From positions 1,240,001 through 1,304,000 of the forward strand of contig NZ_AP028947.1 of assembly GCF_036323495.1 (NCBI RefSeq): a stretch of 64,000 bases of DNA. Reading direction: 5' to 3'. Under the pieces are notes generated by a model. It saw nothing but the letters and a program-made list of their open reading frames with translations. It was not told where the DNA came from and made no database searches. Below are positions 18,171-26,811 of the stretch, piece after piece (position 1 is the first letter of the stretch; each line of letters opens with the position of its first letter). Position numbers and translations under genes: made by a program. This DNA comes from Limnobacter thiooxidans (GTDB lineage: Bacteria; Pseudomonadota; Gammaproteobacteria; Burkholderiales; Burkholderiaceae_B).

Positions 18171-19385
18171 TTAGTGCTCTGCCCATTGAACGGTGCTGAG
18201 GTCAACGCCGTCCAGGTGCATTTCCCACAATGGGGACAATTCGCGCAGTTTTGCCACTTTGGCTTTCATCAGTTCAATGGTGAAATCCACGTCCGCTTCA
18301 GTCGTGAAACGACCAATCGAGAAACGGATTGAGCTGTGCGCCAATTCATCGCTGCGGCCCAAGGCGCGCAACACGTACGAGGGCTCGAGCGAGGCCGATG
18401 TACAGGCAGAACCTGAGGACACGGCAATGTCTTTCACAGCCATGATCAGGGATTCACCTTCCACAAAGTTGAAGCTGACGTTCAGGTTGTGCGGTACGCG
18501 CTGTTCCAGGTCACCGTTGACATAAATTTCGTCAATCGCTTTCAGGCCATTGAGCAGGCGGTCACGCAGGGCTTTCATGCGGGGCAACTCACTTGCCATT
18601 TCTTCCTTGGCGATGCGGAATGCTTCACCCATGCCCACAATTTGATGGGTTGCCAAAGTGCCTGAACGCATGCCGCGCTCGTGGCCGCCACCGTGCATTT
18701 GTGCGTCAATGCGAATGCGTGGCTTGCGGCGCACATACAAAGCACCAATGCCTTTGGGGCCGTAGGTTTTGTGGGCACAGAAACTCATCAAATCCACTTT
18801 CAGCTTTTGCAGGTCGATTTCAACCTTGCCAGTGGCTTGAGCTGCATCCACGTGAAAAATGATGCCTTTTTCGCGGCACAGCTCACCAATTGCTGGAATG
18901 TCTTGAATCACGCCAATTTCGTTGTTCACGTACATGATTGAAATCAGCACGGTGTCTGGGCGAATGGCGGCTTTCAATGCGTCCATGTTCACCAGGCCGT
19001 TTTCCTGTACGTCCAGGTAAGTGGCTTCAAAGCCATGGCGTTCCAGGTCGCGGAAGGTGTCCAGCACTGCCTTGTGTTCGGTTTTCACCGTAATAATGTG
19101 CTTGCCCTTGGTTTCACCGTAAAACAGTGCTGCGCCTTTGATGGCCAAGTTGTTTGACTCGGTTGCGCCAGAGGTCCAGACGATCTCGCGTGGGTCGGCA
19201 TTCACCAGTGCAGCCACGTCTTCACGGGCCTTCTCAACTGCCTCTTCCGCCGTCCAGCCATACGCGTGGCTGCGGGATGCCGGGTTGCCAAAGCTTTCGC
19301 GCAGGAAAGGGATCATGGCATCGGCTACACGCGGGTCCACCGGAGTGGTGGCGCTGTAATCGAGATAAATCGGCATCTTGTTCAT
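18171..19385 (-). CDS. iscS: Cysteine desulfurase IscS
   Basis: A 404-residue PLP enzyme that takes sulfur from cysteine for Fe-S clusters and thiolated tRNAs. The PLP lysine is in [16 protein letters not shown] and the persulfide cysteine in [17 protein letters not shown]. Group I IscS length matches E. coli (404). Starts 26 bases after iscR. Confidence 0.97.
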   Translation of the reverse strand: MNKMPIYLDYSATTPVDPRVADAMIPFLRESFGNPASRSHAYGWTAEEAVEKAREDVAALVNADPREIVWTSGATESNNLAIKGAALFYGETKGKHIITVKTEHKAVLDTFRDLERHGFEATYLDVQENGLVNMDALKAAIRPDTVLISIMYVNNEIGVIQDIPAIGELCREKGIIFHVDAAQATGKVEIDLQKLKVDLMSFCAHKTYGPKGIGALYVRRKPRIRIDAQMHGGGHERGMRSGTLATHQIVGMGEAFRIAKEEMASELPRMKALRDRLLNGLKAIDEIYVNGDLEQRVPHNLNVSFNFVEGESLIMAVKDIAVSSGSACTSASLEPSYVLRALGRSDELAHSSIRFSIGRFTTEADVDFTIELMKAKVAKLRELSPLWEMHLDGVDLSTVQWAEH

Positions 19386-19411
19386 CTGTGTACTCCAATC
19401 AACTGCATTGT

Positions 19412-19894
19412 TTAATGTGTGTGCTGTGAGGCTGCGGTATTAAGAGCCGCTGGCCTTTCACGAAACTGAATTGTCTTTTCTGCGTCTTTTTTTCGATGCT
19501 TTTCAACCAGGCACTGAAGGCTGACTGAGCCCAGGTATTCCAGCATCTTGGTGTTCAGGCTGCTCCACAGGTCGTGCGTCATGCATTGGCCTTCATCGGT
19601 ACAGTTTTCTTTTCCACCGCACTGGGTTGCATCCAGGGGTTCGTCAACTGCCAAAATCACATCCGCAACACTCACCTCTTTGAGGGAGCGGACGATATGA
19701 TAACCGCCACCGGGGCCGCGAACACTTTCCACCAACTCGTGGCGGCGCAATTTGGAAAACAATTGTTCAAGATAGGACAGGGAAATATTTTGCCGCTGGC
19801 TGATACCGGCAAGCGACACAGGCCCCGTGTCTTGCTGCAAGGCAAGATCGATCATGGCTGTTACGGCAAATCTGCCTTTGGTGGTCAAACGCAT
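19412..19894 (-). CDS. iscR: Rrf2-family [2Fe-2S] regulator IscR
   Basis: A 160-residue repressor of the isc operon that senses cluster status. N-terminal winged helix ([33 protein letters not shown]) with the three cluster cysteines spaced C-x5-C-x5-C in [20 protein letters not shown] and the ligand histidine three residues later. First gene of the isc operon; two sites resembling type 1 IscR boxes cover its promoter, implying autorepression. Confidence 0.97.
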   Translation of the reverse strand: MRLTTKGRFAVTAMIDLALQQDTGPVSLAGISQRQNISLSYLEQLFSKLRRHELVESVRGPGGGYHIVRSLKEVSVADVILAVDEPLDATQCGGKENCTDEGQCMTHDLWSSLNTKMLEYLGSVSLQCLVEKHRKKDAEKTIQFRERPAALNTAASQHTH

Positions 19895-19907
19895 GGCACC
19901 CCTTTTT

Positions 19908-19960
19908 AATTCCTAGTATTTCAGTCAAGTATAGCAAAGTTGACTGTTTTACTCAAGTAT
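19908..19960 (-). promoter_or_regulatory. iscR promoter with two IscR type 1-like sites
   Basis: On the minus strand a sigma-70 promoter is visible: TTGAGT (19951-19956), 17-base spacer, TATACT (19928-19933). Two sites resembling the type 1 IscR consensus overlap it: 19936-19960 (ATACTTGAG...CAGTCAACTTT, spanning the -35 and spacer) and 19908-19932 (ATACTTGACTGAAATACTAG, spanning the -10 and start region). Binding is inferred from known E. coli autoregulation. Confidence 0.75.
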
Positions 19961-20023
19961 TCAAACTAATCGGGGCAATAGGGAAAACCTTGATGGAGCA
20001 GTGGTGAGAAGTGGGCTGCAAAC

Positions 20024-20053
20024 AAAAACCGCCAGCCAAGGCCAGCGGTTTTT
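20024..20053 (-). terminator. Rho-independent terminator after the phosphatase gene
   Basis: AAAAACCGC pairs with GCGGTTTTT around an inner GCC/GGC pair, giving T-runs on both strands. It lies downstream of the minus-strand phosphatase gene, between it and the iscR promoter, so it insulates the isc promoter. Confidence 0.8.
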
Positions 20054-20097
20054 GCAGTCCACACCCGCACAAGGCTGGCGCAAGCGATTTGAATTAG

Positions 20098-20589
20098 TTA
20101 TGCAGCAGCAAACTGAAACACGCGTTTGCGCAACACTTCCAACAAGCCGGTGCAGCTGTCTTCGATGTAGTTCAGCACGGTGTCAAAGCCATCTGGACCG
20201 CCGTAGTAAGGGTCGGGTACCGTGGCTTCGTCGTGTTCAGTGGCGTAGCGCATCATCAACTGGATTTTGTGCGCGTACTGGCGTGGGCACTGCTGTTGCA
20301 GCAGGCTCATGTTGTCCCAGTCCATCGCCAGAATCATGTCGCTGTCGCGGAAGTCTTCGGCGGTAACCTGACGTGAAATCAGCTCGGAAAGGTCATAACC
20401 ACGCTTGGCTGCCGCGGCTACAGCGCGGGGGTCCGGCGTTTTGTCGAGGTGGTAGGCGTGTGTACCAGCCGATTCCACGGAAATTTCATGGTCAAGACCC
20501 GCTTCGCTTACCATTTGCCTGAAAACGCCTTCCGCTGTTGGTGAGCGGCAGATGTTACCCATGCACACAAACAAAACTTTGCTTTTCAT
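20098..20589 (-). CDS. Low-molecular-weight protein-tyrosine phosphatase
   Basis: A 163-residue phosphatase. The P-loop C-x5-R is at the N-terminus (VLFVCMGNICRSPTAEG) and the general acid aspartate lies in VPDPYYGGPDGFD. No exopolysaccharide genes or tyrosine kinase are adjacent, so this is the housekeeping type rather than an obvious Wzb partner. Cytoplasmic; substrate unknown. Confidence 0.93.
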   Translation of the reverse strand: MKSKVLFVCMGNICRSPTAEGVFRQMVSEAGLDHEISVESAGTHAYHLDKTPDPRAVAAAAKRGYDLSELISRQVTAEDFRDSDMILAMDWDNMSLLQQQCPRQYAHKIQLMMRYATEHDEATVPDPYYGGPDGFDTVLNYIEDSCTGLLEVLRKRVFQFAAA

Positions 20590-20648
20590 ATTGGCTTCCT
20601 ATGTCCTGAACCCATTAAAATTAAACTCTTGAAACCTGTGCAGCCCGC

Positions 20649-22712
20649 TTATGCGCTGCGTTTGGCATCCAGCGAAGAAACATTCGAGTCGCCCTTGCTG
20701 CCAAACAACTGTTCTTTCAGCAAGCCCAGCTGATCGCGTGCTTGGGCTGCTTTTTCAAATTCAAGATTCTTCGCATGCTCCAGCATGAGCTTCTCAAGTC
20801 GCTTGATTTCCTTGGCCAACTGTTTTTCACCCAACGGTGCAACTTCCAAAGCCTTGTCAGCCTTGCGTTGCTTGGAAGCGTTTGGATCGAACACGCCATC
20901 AATAAGTTCCTTGATCTGCTTGTTCACGCCCCGCGGGGTAATTCCATTTTCCGTGTTGAATTCAATCTGCTTGTTGCGGCGGCGGCTTGTTTCACCTATC
21001 GCCAGTTCCATGGAATTGGTGACCCGGTCTGCGTACAAAATGGCCTTGCCGTTCAAATTTCGGGCGGCGCGGCCAATTGTTTGAATCAAACTGCGCTCGC
21101 TGCGCAAAAAGCCTTCCTTGTCGGCATCCAGAATAGCAACTAGGGACACTTCCGGAATATCCAAGCCCTCACGCAACAAATTAATACCAACCAGCACGTC
21201 AAATTCGCCCAAACGGAGGTCGCGAATGATTTCCACGCGTTCCACGGTGTCGATGTCAGAATGCAAATACCGCACGCGCACGCCATTGTCGCTGAGGTAA
21301 TCAGTGAGGTCTTCGGCCATGCGCTTGGTCAACGTTGTGACCAATACTCGATCGCCAGCGCGAGTTCGTTCGTGAATCTCGCTAAGCAGGTCATCGACCT
21401 GGGTGGTGGCAGGGCGCACCTCTATTACAGGGTCAATAAGCCCTGTAGGGCGCACCACTTGTTCAACCACTTGACCGGAGTGCTCTTTCTCGTAATTCGA
21501 GGGCGTGGCTGAAACAAACACTGTTTGCCGCATTTTGGACTCGAATTCCTCGAAACGCAAGGGGCGATTGTCCATGGCAGATGGCAGACGAAAGCCGAAG
21601 TTAACCAGAGTTTCCTTGCGGGACCTGTCTCCACGGTACATTCCGCTGAGTTGACCCAAGGTCACGTGGCTTTCATCAATGATCATCAAGCCGTCTTTGG
21701 GCAGGTAGTCAATCAGTGTGGGTGGCGGTTCACCAGGCGCAGCACCCGACATGTGGCGGCTGTAATTCTCGATTCCCTTGCAAAAACCGAGTTCCGCAAG
21801 CATTTCAAGGTCGAACCGAGTGCGCTGCTCAAGCCGCTGGGCTTCAACCAGTTTTCCGTCTTTGACAAAGAAGTCCAGCCGTTCGCGCAGTTCGTCCTTG
21901 ATGGTTTCAATGGCGCGCACCACTGTGCCGCGAGGTGTCACGTAGTGGCTGCTGGGGTAAATCGTGAAGCGTGGTAATTTTTGACGAATTTTGCCTGTGA
22001 GCGGGTCGAACAACTGGATGCCATCAATTTCGTCATCGAACAGGTCAATTCGAACGGCCAGTTCGGAGTGTTCAGCGGGGTACACGTCAATGGTGTCGCC
22101 CCTCACCCGAAAGGTACCACGAGTGAAGTCTAAGTCGTTGCGCTTGTACTGCATGGCAATCAGGCGCTTGAGGATGTCGCGCTGGCTGAGCTTGTCGCCA
22201 TGGCGAATGCTCAGAATCATGGCGTGGTAATCGGACGGGTTACCAATACCGTAGATGCAGCTGACCGTGCCTACAATAATGGTGTCGCGGCGCTCCAGCA
22301 GGCTCTTGGTGGCAGACAGCCGCATTTGCTCGATGTGCTCGTTGATCGAGCTGTCTTTTTCAATGAACAGGTCGCGGCTGGGTACATAGGCTTCAGGCTG
22401 GTAATAGTCGTAGTAGCTGACGAAGTATTCCACCGCATTTTTGGGGAAGAATTCGCGCATTTCAGCGTACAGCTGGGCTGCCAGCGTTTTGTTGGGCGCC
22501 AGTACAAGGGCAGGGCGCCCAGTTTGGGCGATCACGTTGGCCATTGTGAAGGTTTTACCCGACCCGGTTACCCCCAGCAGGGTTTGAAACACTTCGCCGT
22601 CGTTCACGCCTTCCACCAGTTTTTCAATGGCGGTGGGTTGGTCTCCAGCCGGGGGGTAGGGCTGGTACAACTCGAACGGACTGTCGGGGTAACTGATAAA
22701 TCCAGGGGTCAT
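20649..22712 (-). CDS. uvrB: Excinuclease ABC subunit B
   Basis: A 687-residue helicase-like damage-verification subunit of nucleotide excision repair. Walker A is [14 protein letters not shown], followed by [13 protein letters not shown], the beta-hairpin region with [29 protein letters not shown], helicase motif VI (QTIGRAARN) and a C-terminal UVR domain ([19 protein letters not shown]). I place the start at ATG 22712 ([19 protein letters not shown]); an in-frame GTG 11 codons upstream is possible but adds unconserved residues. Confidence 0.97.
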   Translation of the reverse strand: MTPGFISYPDSPFELYQPYPPAGDQPTAIEKLVEGVNDGEVFQTLLGVTGSGKTFTMANVIAQTGRPALVLAPNKTLAAQLYAEMREFFPKNAVEYFVSYYDYYQPEAYVPSRDLFIEKDSSINEHIEQMRLSATKSLLERRDTIIVGTVSCIYGIGNPSDYHAMILSIRHGDKLSQRDILKRLIAMQYKRNDLDFTRGTFRVRGDTIDVYPAEHSELAVRIDLFDDEIDGIQLFDPLTGKIRQKLPRFTIYPSSHYVTPRGTVVRAIETIKDELRERLDFFVKDGKLVEAQRLEQRTRFDLEMLAELGFCKGIENYSRHMSGAAPGEPPPTLIDYLPKDGLMIIDESHVTLGQLSGMYRGDRSRKETLVNFGFRLPSAMDNRPLRFEEFESKMRQTVFVSATPSNYEKEHSGQVVEQVVRPTGLIDPVIEVRPATTQVDDLLSEIHERTRAGDRVLVTTLTKRMAEDLTDYLSDNGVRVRYLHSDIDTVERVEIIRDLRLGEFDVLVGINLLREGLDIPEVSLVAILDADKEGFLRSERSLIQTIGRAARNLNGKAILYADRVTNSMELAIGETSRRRNKQIEFNTENGITPRGVNKQIKELIDGVFDPNASKQRKADKALEVAPLGEKQLAKEIKRLEKLMLEHAKNLEFEKAAQARDQLGLLKEQLFGSKGDSNVSSLDAKRSA

Positions 22713-22948
22713 GTTAAACTGCAACGCATGATGTGAGGCAACCACAAACCACAGCTGTTTCGACCAATGATCACCCGAACGGGTTGAACCTTTTGGCCAA
22801 TGCCGTAGAATTGCGAGGTTGCATCATTAGGCTGTGTGCTGTGAAATATCAACAGCAATTTGTGATAAGCCAATCGTGCATTATGGTCGGAAACAGGAAT
22901 TATTTCCAGACTTGACTTTTTCTTTTTTCACTCCCAGACAACGGAATC

Positions 22949-24136
22949 ATGCTTTCAAATCGCGCACTTACGATCAAACCTTCCCCTACACTTGCCGTGA
23001 CAGCCAAGGCGGCCCAACTCAAAGCCGAGGGTAAAGACATTATCGGCCTGGGCGCTGGTGAGCCTGACTTCGACACGCCAGACCACATCAAGGAAGCTGC
23101 CAAGAAGGCAATTGACGCCGGCTTCACCAAGTACACCAACGTGGGCGGCACACCGGGCCTGAAAAACGCAGTGATCGCCAAACTGAAGCGCGACAACAAC
23201 CTGGACTACAAGGCCAATGAAGTAGTGGTGGGTGTAGGCGGCAAGCAGTGTATTTTCAACATGATCCTGGCCACCATCAATGATGGTGACGAAGTTGTCA
23301 TTCCTGCACCGTACTGGGTCAGCTACGCCGACATCGTTGAAATTGCCGGTGGTGTGCCCAAGCTGGTGTTGGCCGGTATTGAGCAAGGTTTCAAGATCAC
23401 GCCCGCCCAGCTGGAAGGCGCGATTACCCCCAAAACCAAGATGTTCATGATCAACAGCCCCAGCAACCCCACTGGCGCTGTGTACACGAAGGAAGAGTTG
23501 GCGGCTTTGGGTGAAGTGCTGTTGAAGCACCCCAACATCATCGTGGCCACTGACGACATGTACGAGCACATCAATTTGACTGGCGTGCCTTTCGTGAACA
23601 TTCTGAATGCCTGCCCAGCGCTGAAAGACCGCACCGTGGTGTTGAATGGCGTATCCAAGGCTTACAGCATGACCGGCTGGCGTATTGGTTTTGCCGCTGG
23701 CCCCGCCAAGTTGATCGACGTGATGACCAACCTGCAAAGCCAGTCCACTTCCAACCCCACTTCAATTTCCCAAGTGGCAGCCGAAGCGGCCTTGAATGGT
23801 GACCAGGATTGCTTGAAGCCCATGGTTGCTGCTTTCCGCGAGCGCAATGAGTTCGTGACCAAGGCTTTGAATGCAGTACCCACTATCCAGTGTCTGAAAG
23901 CAGAAGGTGCTTTCTACGCGTTTGTGGATGCACGCAAGGCCATTGAAAAGCTGGCAGCTGAAAGCAAGATTCGCGCTGCAAACGACCTGGAATTGACCGC
24001 ATACCTGCTGGAAGCAGGCGTGGCTGTGGTTCCCGGTTCTGCATTTGGTGCTGAAGGTTACTTCCGCATTTCATTTGCAACCAGCATGAGCAACCTTGAA
24101 AAGGCCTGCGATCGCATTGCAAAAGCGCTTGGTTGA
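22949..24136 (+). CDS. Class I PLP aminotransferase (aspartate aminotransferase type)
   Basis: A 395-residue enzyme of the AspAT Ib/gamma branch (MLSNRALTIKPSPTLAVTAKA, GLGAGEPDFDTPDHIK). The PLP lysine lies in LNGVSKAYSMTGWRIGFAAGP and the substrate-carboxylate arginine in EGYFRISFATS. It likely interconverts aspartate/glutamate and their oxo-acids; substrate range cannot be read from sequence alone. The gene stands alone between uvrB (divergent, 236-base gap) and tRNA-Asn. Confidence 0.92.
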   Translation: MLSNRALTIKPSPTLAVTAKAAQLKAEGKDIIGLGAGEPDFDTPDHIKEAAKKAIDAGFTKYTNVGGTPGLKNAVIAKLKRDNNLDYKANEVVVGVGGKQCIFNMILATINDGDEVVIPAPYWVSYADIVEIAGGVPKLVLAGIEQGFKITPAQLEGAITPKTKMFMINSPSNPTGAVYTKEELAALGEVLLKHPNIIVATDDMYEHINLTGVPFVNILNACPALKDRTVVLNGVSKAYSMTGWRIGFAAGPAKLIDVMTNLQSQSTSNPTSISQVAAEAALNGDQDCLKPMVAAFRERNEFVTKALNAVPTIQCLKAEGAFYAFVDARKAIEKLAAESKIRAANDLELTAYLLEAGVAVVPGSAFGAEGYFRISFATSMSNLEKACDRIAKALG

Positions 24137-24197
24137 TTAATGTTTAAGCAGTTCGAAGCCTTTTTGTGATTCATTTGGCCTATTTTTGTTTTTGGGC

Positions 24198-24225
24198 TTG
24201 CGCAAAAAAATTTCGCTGCTATAAT
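24198..24225 (+). promoter_or_regulatory. Sigma-70 promoter of tRNA-Asn
   Basis: TTGCGC (24198-24203), 16-base A/T-rich spacer, perfect TATAAT (24220-24225), then the tRNA begins 11 bases later. Confidence 0.75.
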
Positions 24226-24235
24226 CTCGGCTCTT

Positions 24236-24311
24236 TCCCCGATAGCTCAGTCGGTAGAGCGACGGACTGTTAATCCGCAGGTCCCTGGTTCGAGTCCAGG
24301 TCGGGGAGCCA
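24236..24311 (+). tRNA. tRNA-Asn (GTT anticodon)
   Basis: A 76-nt cloverleaf: acceptor stem TCCCCGA pairs with TCGGGGA, discriminator G and encoded CCA. D-arm AGCTCAGTCGGTAGAGC, anticodon loop CTGTTAA with GTT at 24269-24271, T-arm CCTGGTTCGAGTCCAGG. All stems pair. Confidence 0.98.
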
Positions 24312-24319
24312 AATACCAG

Positions 24320-24346
24320 AAGGCCCACAGCAATGTGGGCCTTTTG
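24320..24346 (+). terminator. Rho-independent terminator of tRNA-Asn
   Basis: A perfect 10-bp stem, AAGGCCCACA / TGTGGGCCTT, with loop GCAA followed by a T-run, nine bases after the tRNA. Confidence 0.9.
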
Positions 24347-24367
24347 CTTTTCTGGCACGAACAAGCC

Positions 24368-24916
24368 TCATGACTTCGTGGCTAATACCATCTGCTTGAT
24401 GTCCTTGAATACCTCGCTCCACACTTCATCTGAAACGTCAAACCCGATCAAGTAGCGCATGAAGAACGCGCCCTCAGTGGCGAGAAATGCAGCACGCAAT
24501 CGACGATCTTCCTCATTCACTACATTCAGATCACCAATTCGTGATGCATACCAGTCGATGGAGCGTTTGACCTGCTGGGTTGAGCCCATCATGGCGGCCA
24601 ACAAGGTTGCTACACGCCGCAATGATGTATCCGACTCCCCTTCGGTGGTTTGTATGTGCGCCAAAACGCGCCTTTGCTTGTCTGGGTCAAGGCCTGCACA
24701 TTCATCAAACCTTGTTTGTTCATCGGCGATCCAACGATCGAGCATTGATTCAATGAGATTTTCACGTGTGCCAAATGCGGACTGGATACTGGCTTTCGGA
24801 AGTTTGGCTTCTGCTGCGAGAGTGCCGAACGACAGACCATTGCCACCAGACTTGGCGAGTAACTCTTCAGCGACATCGAGCAGATGCTCACGGTCAATTG
24901 TGCGAGGACGTGGCAT
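24368..24916 (-). CDS. TetR-family transcriptional regulator
   Basis: A 182-residue repressor-type protein. The N-terminal TetR helix-turn-helix is clear (REHLLDVAEELLAKSGGNGLSFGTLAAEA then SIQSAFGTRENLIESML). The C-terminal ligand domain is unassigned. I start at ATG 24916 (MPRPRTIDREH); an upstream extension would run into the palindromic operator. Divergent from the SMR exporter gene, which it probably represses. Confidence 0.88.
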   Translation of the reverse strand: MPRPRTIDREHLLDVAEELLAKSGGNGLSFGTLAAEAKLPKASIQSAFGTRENLIESMLDRWIADEQTRFDECAGLDPDKQRRVLAHIQTTEGESDTSLRRVATLLAAMMGSTQQVKRSIDWYASRIGDLNVVNEEDRRLRAAFLATEGAFFMRYLIGFDVSDEVWSEVFKDIKQMVLATKS

Positions 24917-24934
24917 GACTTGACTCCATTGTGT

Positions 24935-24959
24935 GTTTAAAATACGATCGTATTTAAAC
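24935..24959. promoter_or_regulatory. Palindromic operator between tetR and SMR exporter gene
   Basis: A perfect 16-bp palindrome AAATACGATCGTATTT (24940-24955) with further TTTAA/TTAAA symmetry on both sides. It sits directly upstream of the TetR start, a usual position for autorepression. A candidate promoter for the exporter gene, TTGTCA-N17-TTATCT, follows at about 24974-25002. Confidence 0.75.
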
Positions 24960-25025
24960 ATCGTAGTGGCAATTTGTCACTGTGGCAACTAAATAGTTAT
25001 CTAATCTTGGTGAAGGGAAGCGGAA

Positions 25026-25343
25026 ATGAGCTGGATATATTTGGTCGTGGCGGGGTTATTGGAAATTGGTTGGCCAGTGGGCTTGAAAATGGCACAAGAA
25101 CCCCTTACCCGATGGATGGGTATCGCAACTGCCGTAAGCTTCATGGCGGGCAGTGGTTTTTTTCTGTGGCTTGCGCAGCGCCACATACCCATGGGTACAG
25201 CCTATGCCATCTGGACAGGTATCGGCGCAGCGGGTACTTTCCTGGTGGGCGTGATGTTTTATGGCGATCCTTCCACACTGATGAGGTACATCGGTGTACT
25301 GCTGATTGTGGCGGGCGTGGTTACGCTGAAACTGGCCCACTAA
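25026..25343 (+). CDS. gdx: SMR-family exporter, Gdx (SugE) type
   Basis: A 105-residue four-helix small multidrug resistance protein. The membrane-embedded glutamate is in GLLEIGWPVGLK, and GTAYAIWTGIGAAGTF is the signature of the Gdx/SugE guanidinium branch rather than EmrE. Family knowledge suggests guanidinium export as a dual-topology dimer. No guanidine riboswitch is visible upstream; instead a TetR operator is present, so control appears protein-based. It is followed by the hydrolase gene after 48 bases. Confidence 0.88.
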   Translation: MSWIYLVVAGLLEIGWPVGLKMAQEPLTRWMGIATAVSFMAGSGFFLWLAQRHIPMGTAYAIWTGIGAAGTFLVGVMFYGDPSTLMRYIGVLLIVAGVVTLKLAH

Positions 25344-25391
25344 TTTCAAAAAATTTTTAACCTTCAAAGGTAAATATCTCAAAGGGTAAAC

Positions 25392-26219
25392 ATGACTCGC
25401 AGCTTTAAGAAGTTTGAAGTGAACGGCACCGTATTGAATGTGCTGATTGCAGGGCAGGGCGAACCTGTTTTGCTGATTCACGGATTTCCGGATGACCACA
25501 GCGTGTGGCGTTATCAGATCGACGCGCTGGTGCAAGCGGGCTTTCAGGTTATTGCCCCTGATATGCGGGGGTACGGAGAATCTGCGCTGTCAAAACGCGT
25601 GCGCGATTACCATGTCAGCAATTTGGTGAAAGATCTTCTCGCGCTGCTCGATGCTTTGAAGATCAAGCAGATTGCAGTGGCCGGTCACGACTGGGGCGCA
25701 GGCATTGGCTGGATGCTCGCCATCCATCATCCGGAACGGGTATCGCGTTACGCCGCCTTGTCAGTCGGACATCCTTGTGCGTTTGTCAGCGCGCCCATGT
25801 CGCAGAAATTGCGCAGCTGGTACATGCTGTTTTTCCAGTTACGTGGCCTGGCCGAGTTCTTGATCAAGGCCAATAACTGGAGTTTGTTTCGCAAGGTATT
25901 TGGCCTGCCCAATTATGAAGAGGAAGTGATTCAGCGTTTGTCGAGACCAGGCCGCCTGACAGCAGGTTTGAATTATTACCGGGCCAATGTGGACATGTTG
26001 TTTGTCAAAAATCTTCCATCTGTGAAGATGCCCGTGTTGGGACTTTTCAGTACAGGAGACAAATATCTGATTGAGCAGCAGATGCAGGATTCTGCACAAT
26101 ATGTGCAAGCCGAATGGCGCTATGAGTGTATCGAGGGTGTGTCGCATTGGTTGCAACTGGATGCGCCTGAACGCGTGAGCGCGCTGCTGATCGAGTTTTT
26201 TGGCAACGCCAAGCTTTGA
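25392..26219 (+). CDS. Alpha/beta hydrolase, epoxide hydrolase-like
   Basis: A 275-residue alpha/beta hydrolase. The oxyanion-hole motif HGFP (LLIHGFPDDHSVW) and an aspartate nucleophile (AVAGHDWGAGIGW) point to the epoxide hydrolase/haloalkane dehalogenase branch instead of serine esterases. The catalytic histidine is in GVSHWLQLDAPERV. RMRGYGES-like strand (PDMRGYGESAL) is present. Substrate unknown. It may be co-transcribed with the SMR exporter gene. Confidence 0.85.
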   Translation: MTRSFKKFEVNGTVLNVLIAGQGEPVLLIHGFPDDHSVWRYQIDALVQAGFQVIAPDMRGYGESALSKRVRDYHVSNLVKDLLALLDALKIKQIAVAGHDWGAGIGWMLAIHHPERVSRYAALSVGHPCAFVSAPMSQKLRSWYMLFFQLRGLAEFLIKANNWSLFRKVFGLPNYEEEVIQRLSRPGRLTAGLNYYRANVDMLFVKNLPSVKMPVLGLFSTGDKYLIEQQMQDSAQYVQAEWRYECIEGVSHWLQLDAPERVSALLIEFFGNAKL

Positions 26220-26336
26220 CAGGCCGCATTGCGCAGGTATATTGGATCCATAAAATGGCTTGAAGCCAAAAATTATTCCCTGTGTACACACCACCTCATT
26301 GACGCCGGCTCATGTCTTTTTATAAGGGTCAAGAAA

Positions 26337-26810
26337 ATGAGTACAGAAATTAAGCCACCCCTGCCACCGTTTGATCTTGACTCCGCAGTCAAGAAGGCAA
26401 GGGCTGCGGAGAACGCCTGGAACACGAAAGATCCTGTGGCGGTATCCCTGGCGTACACCGAAGATTCCAAGTGGCGCAATCGCAGTGAGATATTTCAGGG
26501 AAGGCCTGCGATTGTGGATTTTCTGACCCGGAAATGGGCGCATGAAAACGGCTACAGGTTGATCAAGGAAGTTTGGGCCTACACCGACAATCGCATTGCT
26601 GCACGATTCGCTTACGAGTGGCACGACACCGATGGAAAGTGGTTTCGAAGCTACGGCAATGAAAACTGGGAGTTTGATTCCCGGGGCTTGATGAGAGTTC
26701 GCCATGCCAGCATCAATGACATCCCGATTGCTGAAGCGGACCGGTTGTTTCATTGGCCACAAGGCCCCCGACCGCTGGACCATCCTGGGTTAAGTGACTT
26801 GGGCCTCTGA
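26337..26810 (+). CDS. DUF1348 / NTF2-like protein
   Basis: A 157-residue protein of the DUF1348 family, which adopts an NTF2-like cone fold. Typical blocks: [43 protein letters not shown] and [21 protein letters not shown]. No catalytic function is established for the family. I use ATG 26337, with AAGGG upstream; its reading frame extends further 5' without a supported start. Its stop abuts the convergent MocR gene. Confidence 0.88.
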   Translation: MSTEIKPPLPPFDLDSAVKKARAAENAWNTKDPVAVSLAYTEDSKWRNRSEIFQGRPAIVDFLTRKWAHENGYRLIKEVWAYTDNRIAARFAYEWHDTDGKWFRSYGNENWEFDSRGLMRVRHASINDIPIAEADRLFHWPQGPRPLDHPGLSDLGL

Positions 26811-26811
26811 T

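Noticed and set aside
24917-25025. Guanidine riboswitch upstream of the Gdx-type gene
   Set aside because: The leader is short and shows a TetR-like palindrome and a promoter, without the ACGR-type hairpin pairs of guanidine-II or the long conserved fold of guanidine-I.
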